Assembly (NCBI GenBank): GCA_030595485.1
Contig: JAUVDE010000042.1
Coordinates: forward strand, 1-14,193
Origin: Draconibacterium sp.
GTDB lineage: Bacteria; Bacteroidota; Bacteroidia; Bacteroidales; Prolixibacteraceae
Length of the DNA: 14,193 bases
Direction of reading: 5' to 3'
A program made the position numbers and the translations under genes. The notes below the pieces were generated by a model that worked only from the letters and a program-made list of their open reading frames with translations, searched no databases and had not been told where the DNA came from. This document shows, in pieces, positions 6,584 to 14,093 of the stretch (positions within the stretch are counted from its first letter, which is position 1; each line of letters opens with the position of its first letter).

Positions 6584-8035
6584 TTAACCCATAATAGTCC
6601 CAATAATGGTAGCCGACATAAGCGAAGCCAAAGTACCAGCCAAAAGTGCCTTCACTCCTAATTGCGAAAGTAGCACCCGACGTTTTGGGGCAAGTGCACC
6701 AATTCCGCCAATTTGAATTCCGATAGATGAAAAATTGGCAAAACCACATAAAATATACGTTGCCATAATTATCGATTTTGTTTCGGTAAATGCACCCGCA
6801 GCTTTTAAGTCGGCTAAACTAATATAGCCAATAAACTCTGTCAGAATTAATTTTTCTCCCAGCAAACGGCCAACAACTGCAATGTCTTCGGGGCAAATAC
6901 CAATTAACCACATTAGTGGTGCAAAAGTGTAGCCCAAAATAAACTGCAACGAAAGTTCGTCGAATTTGCCATCGGTAATATTAGCAATTACACCGTTTAA
7001 ATGTGTCCAGTCACCAACCTTGCCAATTATAAAATTAAACATGGCAATAAAAGCAATAAAAGCTAAAAGCATGGCACCAACATTTACCGCTAGCTTCACA
7101 CCTTCGGTAGTTCCATTCGAAATTGCATCAAGCACATTACTACCAATTTTTTCGCGGCTAACTTCAATGTCTTTGTTTATTGCATCGGTAGGAGGGATAA
7201 GCATTTTTGAGAAAATAATTGCAGCCGGTGCGGCCATAATCGAAGCAGTAAGCAAGTGTTTTGCAAACTCTAAACGCAGTACTGGGTCGTTGCCACCTAA
7301 CAAGGCAATGTAGGCTGCCAAAACCCCTCCGGCGAGTGTTGCCATTCCACCAGTCATAACTAAAAGTATTTCCGACTTACTCATTTTATTGAGATAAGCT
7401 TTAATCATTAATGGCGACTCTGTTTGCCCAAGAAAAATGTTTCCGGCAACCGAAAGTGCCTCGGCACCCGATATTTTTAAGGCTTTGGTAAATACCCACG
7501 CCAAACCATAAACTACTTTCTGAATAATTCCCCAATAAAATAACAACGAAGTTAGTGCCGAAAAGAAAATAATAGTTGGCAAAACCTGAAACATAAAGAT
7601 AAAACCATAGGTGTCGGCATCCATTAAATCTCCCAGGAGAAACATACTGCCGGCTTTTGTAAAATCAAGAATCTTCACGAAAATCTGCCCAAAAAACTCG
7701 AACATTGATTGAATAAACGGCACATATAAAACACCAAGTGCCAGCCCAACTTGAATTAGCAAACCAATTCCAACCGTTCGCCAGGGTATATTTCTTCGGT
7801 CGGAACTAAATACAAAACCAATGGCAAGTAAAACTGCCATTCCCAGTAAACCACGCAACAAGGTCATTATTGAAAATGGATTTTCGCGCTCTTTAGAAAT
7901 TAATAAACTTGATTTATCCACTTGCTGAGATACTTGCTCAACAACTTCCTGACTGCCGTCGGTAATATTTGCCATTACCGGCTGAAAAAAAAGAATGCCG
8001 GTAAAAACTACCAGCATGGTTACTATGTATTTCAT
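6584..8035 (-). CDS. Concentrative nucleoside transporter (CNT/NupC family)
   Basis: A 483-residue inner-membrane permease that imports nucleosides by cation symport (Na+ or H+). The family motifs are clear: GQTESPL at 203-209 (the re-entrant loop that binds the nucleoside), GEKLILTEF at 393-401 and CGFANFSSIGIQIGG at 430-444. Many hydrophobic helices run from about residue 55 to the end. Residues 1-22 form a signal-like hydrophobic segment followed by a polar stretch (about 23-52) before the first core helix. The gene lies 6 nt downstream of the bifunctional-nuclease gene on the same strand and is presumably cotranscribed with it, which suggests coupled nucleoside or nucleic-acid metabolism. 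The cation cannot be decided by eye. Confidence 0.92.
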   Translation of the reverse strand: MKYIVTMLVVFTGILFFQPVMANITDGSQEVVEQVSQQVDKSSLLISKERENPFSIMTLLRGLLGMAVLLAIGFVFSSDRRNIPWRTVGIGLLIQVGLALGVLYVPFIQSMFEFFGQIFVKILDFTKAGSMFLLGDLMDADTYGFIFMFQVLPTIIFFSALTSLLFYWGIIQKVVYGLAWVFTKALKISGAEALSVAGNIFLGQTESPLMIKAYLNKMSKSEILLVMTGGMATLAGGVLAAYIALLGGNDPVLRLEFAKHLLTASIMAAPAAIIFSKMLIPPTDAINKDIEVSREKIGSNVLDAISNGTTEGVKLAVNVGAMLLAFIAFIAMFNFIIGKVGDWTHLNGVIANITDGKFDELSLQFILGYTFAPLMWLIGICPEDIAVVGRLLGEKLILTEFIGYISLADLKAAGAFTETKSIIMATYILCGFANFSSIGIQIGGIGALAPKRRVLLSQLGVKALLAGTLASLMSATIIGTIMG

Positions 8036-8041
8036 TTAAGT

Positions 8042-8638
8042 CTACTTTTCTCGTTTAGTTAGCTCATCGCGTATAATCGATGCTTTTTCGTAATCTTCAT
8101 CCTGAATGGCTTCGCTCAGCAAATCGTTCAACTCGCTGCTCGAATATTGCGCATACGACGACGAAGCCGGTGCTTCAAATTCCTCGTCATCATCCAGTAA
8201 ACTTCGCACAGGAGAATCTTCTTCTTCACCTTCCAATACAATTCCGGCTTTTTGTAAAATCTCTTCCGAAGTAAAAATAGGGCAACGGAAACGCAAGGCC
8301 AAAGCCACTGCATCCGATGTTCGCGAATCAATTTTTATCTCTTTGCCATTCATTTCGCAAAGTAACTCGGAGTAAAAAATCCCTTCTTCCAATTTATAAA
8401 TGGTAACCTCCAACAAAGCAATGTCGAAAGCGAAAGCCATATTCTTTATTAAATCGTGGGTAAGCGGACGTGGTGGTTTTAATCCTTCCAATTGAATGGC
8501 AATTGCCTGAGCCTCAACCGGGCCAATTATAATAGGAATCCTACGTTCTCCTTCCTCTTCTGCCAAAACCAAGGCGTAAGCGCCGCTTTGAGTTTGACTT
8601 ACTGAAAGTCCTAAAATGTTTAAGCGTATTTTTTGCAT
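8042..8638 (-). CDS. Bifunctional nuclease family (DUF151) protein with C-terminal UVR motif
   Basis: The 198-residue product has the BFN/DUF151 domain at about residues 1-135 (VLAEEEGERRIPIIIGPVEA, PRPLTHDL, IDSRTSDAVALALRFRCPIF). An acidic, low-complexity linker (about 136-165) leads to a UVR-type helical hairpin at about 166-196 (LNDLLSEAIQDEDYEKASII), similar to the UvrB-UvrC interaction motif. Plant members of the BFN family were reported to have RNase and DNase activity; the role of bacterial members is poorly known. It is first in a two-gene operon with the nucleoside transporter. ATG 8638 is preceded by a clean promoter. Confidence 0.87.
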   Translation of the reverse strand: MQKIRLNILGLSVSQTQSGAYALVLAEEEGERRIPIIIGPVEAQAIAIQLEGLKPPRPLTHDLIKNMAFAFDIALLEVTIYKLEEGIFYSELLCEMNGKEIKIDSRTSDAVALALRFRCPIFTSEEILQKAGIVLEGEEEDSPVRSLLDDDEEFEAPASSSYAQYSSSELNDLLSEAIQDEDYEKASIIRDELTKREK

Positions 8639-8670
8639 ACTACCTTTGGCCTGTTTCTTTTCAGTTCAAA

Positions 8671-8678
8671 CAAATATA
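8671..8678 (-). promoter_or_regulatory. Promoter -7 element of the nuclease-transporter operon
   Basis: On the minus strand TATATTTG is an exact TAnnTTTG match 32 nt before ATG 8638, leaving a short leader of about 25 nt. The -33 region lacks a clear TTG. Confidence 0.5.
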
Positions 8679-8816
8679 ATAATCATTTTGGTTTCGCGCC
8701 GAAATTGTAAATGTTTTATTCAATATGTTTAAACCCTGCTGTACTTTATTACCTCTGAAAATTGCAAAATGCACCTTCAAAGAAATTAGGCATGTTGAAT
8801 AACATCAACCAAACTA

Positions 8817-8848
8817 TTGACTTTTTATAACAAATGATACTATCTTTG
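8817..8848 (+). promoter_or_regulatory. Promoter of the membrane protein/winged-helix unit
   Basis: TTG (8817-8819), 21 nt spacer, TATCTTTG (8841-8848): a good match to the Bacteroidota housekeeping promoter. Transcription would start about 8855, giving a leader of about 40 nt to ATG 8896. Just upstream, ATGTT-GAAT-AACAT (8792-8805) is a short dyad that could be an operator. Confidence 0.65.
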
Positions 8849-8895
8849 TATAGTTCATTTTTTTTGTAGTATATATTAATTAAAGTCTTTAAGCC

Positions 8896-9516
8896 ATGAG
8901 AAAACTGAAACCGGATAAAGGAATCCAAGGGTTGATTCCCGCCATCATCTCTTTACTTATCTTCTTTCTTACAGCAATTGTATTCGGCCTGTTTCATGCA
9001 TTTAATGTTTTGGGAGGGGTAATGATTTTTTACTCATTTGCGTTTGGGTTTTGGTCGTTTATTAAAACCAGTAATTATTATAATCTGATTAGTGCTTTTT
9101 ACCTTCTAACTTTTGGGATTATTCTAATAATTCTTGACTTACCCGATGATTTTAGCGGCCCTAAACCTATATTCAGCGATGAGTTTAAAATTGGCCTACT
9201 ATTTTTCTACTTTTTCATGTTCTGGATGATGTATGTTGGCTATCAGAAAAAGTTAAAGTTTCGTGGTCGCGAAATAATGGAACTGGCAGCCTGGGATGTA
9301 GAAGAAGGCACTGACACCTACACCGAACGTCCTCGCCCTGCCGGTGTTGTAGACCATTCAAAATATGATATTATCGACTTTGGCAATCATTTAAAGAAAA
9401 CCTTGGTATGTATGCCTTTTCAGGAAGAGAACAGGGTTTTATTAGTTCCTGTTAAAATGGGCGATGAATTTGAATTTCTTTATAATCCAAATTACGATTA
9501 CCTCAGCAAAACCTAG
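8896..9516 (+). CDS. Four-span membrane protein, cut by an in-frame TAG
   Basis: The first 206 residues contain four hydrophobic helices (about 11-33, 37-56, 61-81 and 96-116), then a soluble cytoplasmic-looking domain (RPRPAGVVDH, FGNHLKKTLVCMPFQEENRV). The frame stops at TAG 9514-9516, yet reads on in the same frame, with convincing protein sequence, for 66 more codons to TAA 9717, two bases before the next ATG. The soluble domain is therefore truncated. Reasons could be a recent nonsense mutation, a base-calling error or amber readthrough. TAG is used as a stop for the 37-residue ORF at 1680, so no code change is implied. I do not recognise the family. Its tight pairing with a winged-helix gene suggests a membrane-linked regulatory pair. 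Confidence 0.75.
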   Translation: MRKLKPDKGIQGLIPAIISLLIFFLTAIVFGLFHAFNVLGGVMIFYSFAFGFWSFIKTSNYYNLISAFYLLTFGIILIILDLPDDFSGPKPIFSDEFKIGLLFFYFFMFWMMYVGYQKKLKFRGREIMELAAWDVEEGTDTYTERPRPAGVVDHSKYDIIDFGNHLKKTLVCMPFQEENRVLLVPVKMGDEFEFLYNPNYDYLSKT

Positions 9517-9717
9517 ATTTCATTTGATTTCGATGGTCAGGTTTCAGTACATATTTCACGAAAAGATTATTTAGACTATAAAGATGATTTATCATTCGAC
9601 CACCTTTGCGAATCGTTAGGACAATTAATGATAACCTTTGCCGATTTTTACATGAGAGGCGACAAGGTTCGTATTACAGACCGATTAAATTCAGTTAAAA
9701 TGGGATTATTTTCATAA
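9517..9717 (+). pseudogene. Severed C-terminal part of the membrane protein (in frame after TAG)
   Basis: 66 codons continue the upstream frame without a frameshift: ISFDFDGQVSVHISRKDYLD, then FDHLCESLGQLMITFADFYM, ending NSVKMGLFS and TAA 9715-9717. The composition and hydrophobic/charged periodicity are those of a folded domain. The stop lies 2 nt before ATG 9720, the tight spacing expected of the original gene end in an operon. An internal ATG at 9629 or later would give only a short stub. Confidence 0.7.
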
Positions 9718-9719
9718 CC

Positions 9720-10322
9720 ATGAAATTTGAAGAAGCAGCCAAATTTGGCACATATATATCGAAGAGCTTTGCAAAAGACATTTTTCGCCTTTTAAATAAC
9801 TACCGCGACATCTCGGCATCGGAAGCAGCTTCGCGTTTGGGAATGCACATTCAAACAGTGCAGGATTTTCTGGAAGCCATGGCCGATTTAAAAATTCTTT
9901 CGAAAAAAGAGACGATTGAAAGAAAGCGACCCTACTTTCGTTATACTTTGCAACAACTCAAAATTTCTTTCGAACTCGATTTAATGGAAGAACTGAAAAC
10001 ATCAAAAAATAGTTCTTTGGAAAATTCGAGACTAAGGGAAAAGAAAAATGCCGGGGTACGATTTTCGCTGGCACGAAACGGTCAATACTTTAGTAACCTT
10101 GCCATTTGGGTAGGGAAAGGCCGCGAACGTTCCGAGAAAAAAATCAACCTTACTACTGCTCAGGGGAAGTTCCTCTATAATTTGCCATTCCCCGATGGTG
10201 AACATTTATCGCTTGAAGAAATCCGCATAAAAGCCGGAATCGAAAATGATGACTTGCCGGAAATTAAAGATTTGGTGGAAGAATTGATTCAATATAAGGT
10301 TATTGAGTTATTTGATAAATAA
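9720..10322 (+). CDS. Winged-helix DNA-binding protein, unknown family
   Basis: A 200-residue soluble protein. Residues about 15-78 read as a winged helix-turn-helix of the ArsR/MarR sort: helices SFAKDIFRLLNNYR, then ISASEAASRLGMHIQTVQDF as the recognition unit, and a basic wing around KKETIERKRPYFRYTL. The middle (about 95-142) is Lys/Arg-rich. The end (about 144-198) resembles a second helical/winged module (LSLEEIRIKAGIENDDLPEI). It has no zinc-site Cys pair and no transmembrane segment. It starts 2 nt after the end of the membrane-protein frame, so the two are probably cotranscribed and may form a membrane sensor with a DNA-binding partner. Target genes unknown. Confidence 0.75.
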   Translation: MKFEEAAKFGTYISKSFAKDIFRLLNNYRDISASEAASRLGMHIQTVQDFLEAMADLKILSKKETIERKRPYFRYTLQQLKISFELDLMEELKTSKNSSLENSRLREKKNAGVRFSLARNGQYFSNLAIWVGKGRERSEKKINLTTAQGKFLYNLPFPDGEHLSLEEIRIKAGIENDDLPEIKDLVEELIQYKVIELFDK

Positions 10323-10510
10323 AGTTGGCAGTCGCAATTTTCAGTTTAAGAAAAGGATTTTAATAGATATCGTGTAGACCCAGTTTCAGTTCTTAAAAAA
10401 ATGATCTCGAAACTGTGACTGAGACTGAAAACGGAGACTGAGACTGAAAACTTTCTTCAAAAACTGTAGTTTTTACAAACCTTTTGCGACCAACGTTTCA
10501 GAAAACCAAA
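10323..10510 (+). other. Intergenic region before the sigma factor: tandem repeats and dyads
   Basis: 188 bp with a low-complexity ACTGA-type composition. It contains a perfect 7-bp inverted repeat CAGTTTC/GAAACTG (10381-10387 and 10409-10415), a 16-bp direct repeat with 19-bp period (10417-10451), and a dyad AAAAACT-GT-AGTTTTT (10459-10474) 36 bp before the sigma start codon. No clear TAnnTTTG element is seen, so the promoter of the sigma operon is not assigned. A sigma factor of this class may use its own promoter type. Confidence 0.5.
10417..10451. repeat. Tandem 19-bp-period repeat GACTGAGACTGAAAAC
   Basis: GACTGAGACTGAAAAC occurs at 10417-10432 and again at 10436-10451. Related bits (CAGTTTCAGTT at 10381, TTTTCAGTTT at 10338) lie upstream in inverted sense. 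It may be simple-sequence expansion or iterated binding sites for a regulator of the sigma operon. Confidence 0.7.
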
Positions 10511-11017
10511 ATGAAACAAAAGCAAAATAAAAAAGCCTTTAGCGAACTGATTGAAAAGAACCAGGCAATCATTCATAAAATCACCATGATTTATGCAAAT
10601 GGACGGGTCGATCGCGAAGACCTTTTCCAGGAAATTTGCCTGCAGCTTTGGCTTTCGTATCCTAATTTTAGGGAGGAAGCAAAATTCAGCACCTGGATGT
10701 ACAGGGTGGCACTGAACACAGCAATCAGTAATATCAGAAAAAGCAAAAATTCCTTTTCATTTAAGCCACTGCGGGAAACTGATCGGATTCCTGATAATTC
10801 GAACAATGAAAAAGAAAATGTACAACTGTTGTACCGTGCAATTTCAAAACTGAACAGAATCGACAAGGCTATTATTTTACTCTGGCTGGAAGAAAAGAAC
10901 TACGAAGAAATCGCAGTAATTATGGGAACATCGAAAACAAATGTGAGCGTAAAACTGGTGCGAATTAAGCGGAAATTGGAGGAATTGGTTAGTAACACTG
11001 TAAAACAAGAGTCATGA
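10511..11017 (+). CDS. ECF-type RNA polymerase sigma factor
   Basis: A 168-residue group IV sigma-70 factor that redirects RNA polymerase to a dedicated regulon. Region 2 is at about residues 15-78 (REDLFQEICLQLWLSYPNF, FSTWMYRVALNTAISNIRK) and region 4 at about 105-158, with the HTH YEEIAVIMGTSKTNVSVKLV. No region 1 or 3 is present, as expected for ECF. I chose ATG 10511; an in-frame TTG at 10484 would add nine residues with no family support. The stop overlaps the next start (ATGA at 11014), showing translational coupling to the membrane protein that may act as its anti-sigma factor. The operon position before an exported transglutaminase-like protein suggests a cell-envelope response. Confidence 0.9.
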   Translation: MKQKQNKKAFSELIEKNQAIIHKITMIYANGRVDREDLFQEICLQLWLSYPNFREEAKFSTWMYRVALNTAISNIRKSKNSFSFKPLRETDRIPDNSNNEKENVQLLYRAISKLNRIDKAIILLWLEEKNYEEIAVIMGTSKTNVSVKLVRIKRKLEELVSNTVKQES

Positions 11018-11760
11018 GCGATAACGATAAAAACTTAAAAGATATGTGGAACAAAGCAGGAAATTTCATGGGAACTCCGGACTATGGAAGTGAAACAATT
11101 GAGCGATTTATTTCGAAGCGGTCGAACTCAACAGCACAATATGTAAAAAAAATGATGTTTATCGATATTGCAGTAAAATCACTTGTTGTTGTGGTTCTTG
11201 CCATCGACATATTCCTTTATTTCAAAACAATGAATGTTCTTGCAGTTTGTATTATGGCCATTATTTTACTTGTGTCGCTGATATTTTTTCAGTTTAAAAT
11301 GCTGAATCAATTCTCGCAAATTGCAGATTACGCACAAACTCCCAAGGAAAAACTGGCATCGATGCTCACTTATTTAAGAAGCAGGTTTTTTACCACTTTG
11401 CTGGCAATCTCATCAACCTATATATTTATTTTCTTGTCGGGCATGCTACTTTACTTTTACGCAACTTACGGACAAGTTCGACCATTGGATGGTCAGGATA
11501 TTATCGTTTTTTCGATATTTATCATTTTCGGAATTGTGTTCAATTTTATTGTCAATCAAAAGCAAGTTGCTTATCAAATAAAACATATCGAAGCCTGTCT
11601 GTCCGACTTAAATGACAACACATTGCCCTTGGTTTTAAGCAACATTGAAACACAACGAAAACAAGACAGAATAAATAAAGTATTAGTTCTACTGGTACTC
11701 GTATTTGGTTTTGTTTTACTGCTCGTAGTATTTAAGAATATTGGATTTCTTGTACGATAA
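11014..11760 (+). CDS. Five-span membrane protein, candidate anti-sigma factor
   Basis: A 248-residue protein with a short polar N-terminal domain (1-46, DNDKNLKDMWNKAG and IERFISKRS) and five hydrophobic helices at about 49-70, 74-94, 127-149, 163-181 and 221-241. Amphipathic, charged loops separate them (about 95-126 and 182-220). Its start overlaps the sigma stop by 4 nt. By position and by the cytoplasmic N-terminal tail it is a candidate anti-sigma factor that would hold the sigma at the membrane. It lacks the HxxxCxxC zinc motif of ZAS-type anti-sigmas, so this is inference from context. It could also be an unrelated membrane protein. The 53-nt gap to the next gene has no visible promoter. 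Confidence 0.75.
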   Translation: MSDNDKNLKDMWNKAGNFMGTPDYGSETIERFISKRSNSTAQYVKKMMFIDIAVKSLVVVVLAIDIFLYFKTMNVLAVCIMAIILLVSLIFFQFKMLNQFSQIADYAQTPKEKLASMLTYLRSRFFTTLLAISSTYIFIFLSGMLLYFYATYGQVRPLDGQDIIVFSIFIIFGIVFNFIVNQKQVAYQIKHIEACLSDLNDNTLPLVLSNIETQRKQDRINKVLVLLVLVFGFVLLLVVFKNIGFLVR

Positions 11761-11813
11761 ATCAGAAAGAAACAAAAACAGAAAACACTTTTAATTAACT
11801 AAAAATCAAAGTC

Positions 11814-13838
11814 ATGAAAACAATTTTTAAACTTTCATTAGCGCTAGCTATGTCCGCATTTTTATGGACAACAGCAGCCGGGCAGTCATTCAAAGACCTG
11901 CCAAAATCGTGGACCCACGCAGTAGAAATCGGCGGAGTACTCTGCGGTTTCTCCGAATCGGAAATGACAATAATCGAAAGAGATGGCAAAGAGTTACTCT
12001 GCCTGAATGAAGAAGCATTGGTAAAACAATCTGCCCTCGGGGGGAAAGTTGATTTGATAATCACAAATAATGCCTTAATTGAACCCACTACGCAACTTCC
12101 GGTTTTTGTTGAACAACGGTTTAAAACTACCGCCGAAATGTACTCATCTGTAAAATTCAGTAGCGGAACTGCTTATTTCACATCTGTTGAAGGAGGAGAA
12201 GTAAAACAGATCCAACTTACTGATGATGTTATTTTAGAAAACACTTTTTCGTACCCTCATTTAATGAAAGACTTTATTCTTGGAGATGAAAAAGAGAAAA
12301 TATACCGTGTTTTCGACAACCAGAAAGGTGAAATTGTAACTAAAAATTATACGCAGCTTGGAGAAGAAAAACTTGAATTGGCGGGAGCAAATTTTAATAC
12401 AATTATTTTTGAGGAATTAAATCAAAATTCAGGGATAACTACAAAACTGTGGTTGAATAAAGAAAACAGTTTCCTTTTAAAAATCAATATTTCGAACCGG
12501 GTAATTTATCTGGCCGATAAATCTGTTAAAAAGAGAATTCAGGTTGTAAATCTCGATAATATACTTTTTGCCCGTGTAAATAAAATTATCTCCAATGTCC
12601 ACGACATTTCTTATATGAAAGTAGAAGCGACAATTTCATCGGGAGGCGAATGGATAACTACAGAAAGCCTCAATTTTCCGGAACAGAAATTCGTGGGAAC
12701 AGTTACAGCTAATTTGATTGAAGGTGTTTTTGAAATTGAAAAACAAGATTATAAAGGTGATAATGCACCGGCTTTTCCTCAGGAGATTGAAAGCGAAGAA
12801 TTGAAAAAATATCTTGAACCGGAAAGTTTGATCGAATCTGACCATCCGGTTTTAATTAATGAAGCACAACAAATTACCATGGAGTCAAAAGATTCATGGG
12901 AGGCAGCTGTAAGTTTAAGTAAATGGGTTGGAGAAAATATAAGGGGGGCAATTCCCGGTGGAACATCTGCAATTAATACTTATAATATAAGGGAAGGCGA
13001 ATGTGGTTCGCATTCGCGTTTGCTGACAGCTTTTTGCAGGGCGGTTGGCATTCCGGCGCGGCTTTCCATTGGTTGCATGTACATCTCATATATGGGAGGG
13101 TGTTTTTATCAGCACGCTTGGACCGAAGTTTACATGGGAGAGGCAGGTTGGATAGCAGTAGATGCTACCGCCCACGAATTCAGTTTTGTCGATGCCGGGC
13201 ATATTCGTCTTGGCGAAAAAACTTCGTTCAATCCAAAAGAGATGAAACTTCTTAAATACCGAATGGGGAATGAGTCTGCTGTAACTGATGTTCCGGATGA
13301 ATTGAAAAAGTATATTGGGAAATATAAACACAAACAAAGAAATAACATCTTCGAAATCCTGTACCAGGAAGGAAGTCTGGCTGTGAACATTCCTGGGGCA
13401 CAGGTTTTGGCTTTGCATCCACCCGACGAAAACGGAATACTCTATCCTATAATGACTAGGCAACTGAACTTTTCATTTATAAATAATATATATGGAAACA
13501 TATCTCAAATGAAATTGCAACAGGAGGTTCCACTTAGTAGAAGGTCGGATTTGGAAATTGTTGAAGAAAATGTTCCTGCCGATATTCAACCATTGCTGGG
13601 TAACTACTGGCTTGCTCCTGTTCAGGCTGAGTTTAAAGTGTTTTACGAAAATGGAACACTGGCAATAAACGACCCGATGGCCAAAAAAGCAATAAAACTA
13701 CCAGAGCAAAATGCAAACGGTTTATGGAAAGACGAATTCAATAAAAACGTAATTGGATTTGAAAAAAATGCAGAAGGCGAAGTTACCAGAATGGTTATTT
13801 ACAGCAATGTTTATATGCAAAAACAAGTTGAACTATAA
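11814..13838 (+). CDS. Exported transglutaminase-like protein with two C-terminal beta modules
   Basis: A 674-residue protein with a signal peptide (about 1-23, cleaved near TTAAGQS). A beta-rich N-terminal region (about 27-340) contains the segment IGGVLCGFSESEMTI. The transglutaminase/papain-like core is at about 370-460 with an intact triad: Cys397 in GECGSHSRLLTAFCRAVGIPARL, His434 in QHAWTEVY and Asp450 in IAVDATAH. After it come two DUF3471-like beta modules (about 495-580 with YIGKY, and about 585-672 with LLGNY), each rising to a GSLAVN or GTLAIN strand. The module type is known from the C-terminus of beta-lactamase-like proteins. The enzyme may cleave or crosslink peptides in the periplasm or at the surface; the substrate is unknown. 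It is third in the sigma operon and likely a member of the regulon or part of the signalling chain. Confidence 0.82.
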   Translation: MKTIFKLSLALAMSAFLWTTAAGQSFKDLPKSWTHAVEIGGVLCGFSESEMTIIERDGKELLCLNEEALVKQSALGGKVDLIITNNALIEPTTQLPVFVEQRFKTTAEMYSSVKFSSGTAYFTSVEGGEVKQIQLTDDVILENTFSYPHLMKDFILGDEKEKIYRVFDNQKGEIVTKNYTQLGEEKLELAGANFNTIIFEELNQNSGITTKLWLNKENSFLLKINISNRVIYLADKSVKKRIQVVNLDNILFARVNKIISNVHDISYMKVEATISSGGEWITTESLNFPEQKFVGTVTANLIEGVFEIEKQDYKGDNAPAFPQEIESEELKKYLEPESLIESDHPVLINEAQQITMESKDSWEAAVSLSKWVGENIRGAIPGGTSAINTYNIREGECGSHSRLLTAFCRAVGIPARLSIGCMYISYMGGCFYQHAWTEVYMGEAGWIAVDATAHEFSFVDAGHIRLGEKTSFNPKEMKLLKYRMGNESAVTDVPDELKKYIGKYKHKQRNNIFEILYQEGSLAVNIPGAQVLALHPPDENGILYPIMTRQLNFSFINNIYGNISQMKLQQEVPLSRRSDLEIVEENVPADIQPLLGNYWLAPVQAEFKVFYENGTLAINDPMAKKAIKLPEQNANGLWKDEFNKNVIGFEKNAEGEVTRMVIYSNVYMQKQVEL

Positions 13839-13848
13839 ATCAAGTATC

Positions 13849-14034
13849 ATGAAATACAAAGTGCATCGTTTCGACATAAAAATGAGTAAAGACCAGTTAA
13901 AACTGGAACAATTCTTAAATCGTTTAAGAGGAGAAGTCGTGTCCATAGTTCCCAATGTAAAACCGATATTCAGACCCATGGGAGCCACCGCCAAAGTTGA
14001 TTTTCTTTTGATTATTGAAAAACAACGGATTTGA
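13849..14034 (+). CDS. Small conserved-looking hypothetical protein, 61 aa
   Basis: ATG 13849 starts 10 nt after the transglutaminase stop; a longer frame upstream overlaps that gene out of phase and is not favoured. The product begins MKYKVHRFDIKMSKDQLKLE and ends in a hydrophobic strand and Lys/Arg tail (KVDFLLIIEKQRI). It reads as one small alpha/beta domain: strand, helix (about 13-26), strand, strand. No signal peptide or membrane helix. I do not recognise it with certainty; it resembles short DUF4177-like proteins in layout. Probably last gene of the operon, since a separate promoter for rplU follows. Confidence 0.7.
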   Translation: MKYKVHRFDIKMSKDQLKLEQFLNRLRGEVVSIVPNVKPIFRPMGATAKVDFLLIIEKQRI

Positions 14035-14040
14035 ATCTGA

Positions 14041-14066
14041 AATTAGCTCCCAATTATTTGCTAATT
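14041..14066. repeat. Inverted repeat overlapping the rplU -33 element
   Basis: AATTAGC (14041-14047) and GCTAATT (14060-14066), a perfect 7-bp AT-rich dyad with a 12-nt spacer. The right arm contains the last base of the -33 TTG. No T-tract follows, so it is more an operator-like dyad or weak end-of-operon hairpin than a proper terminator. Confidence 0.45.
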
Positions 14067-14087
14067 ACCTAAAAATAACTACTTTTG
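14058..14087 (+). promoter_or_regulatory. Promoter of rplU
   Basis: TTTG (TTG at 14058-14060), 19-nt spacer, TACTTTTG (14080-14087): both Bacteroidota promoter elements match at the ideal spacing. The start would be near 14094, giving a leader of about 78 nt before ATG 14173. Confidence 0.8.
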
Positions 14088-14093
14088 CAGTCC

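Noticed and set aside
6966..7313. Plus-strand frame of 115 codons inside the nucleoside transporter gene
   Set aside because: It is antisense to conserved transporter motifs; its hydrophobicity simply mirrors that of the real gene.
9514..9516. Pyrrolysine or another natural recoding at TAG
   Set aside because: TAG ends another ORF in the window, no pyl genes or recoding structure are seen, and Bacteroidota are not known to use pyrrolysine. Kept only as an open alternative to mutation or error.
10484..10510. TTG-initiated N-terminal extension of the sigma factor
   Set aside because: ECF sigmas start close to region 2; ATG 10511 gives a normal length, and the extra nine residues have no family support.
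13753..13848. Longer version of the 61-residue protein starting inside the transglutaminase gene
   Set aside because: It would overlap the upstream gene out of frame; ATG 13849, 10 nt after its stop, is a normal operon start.
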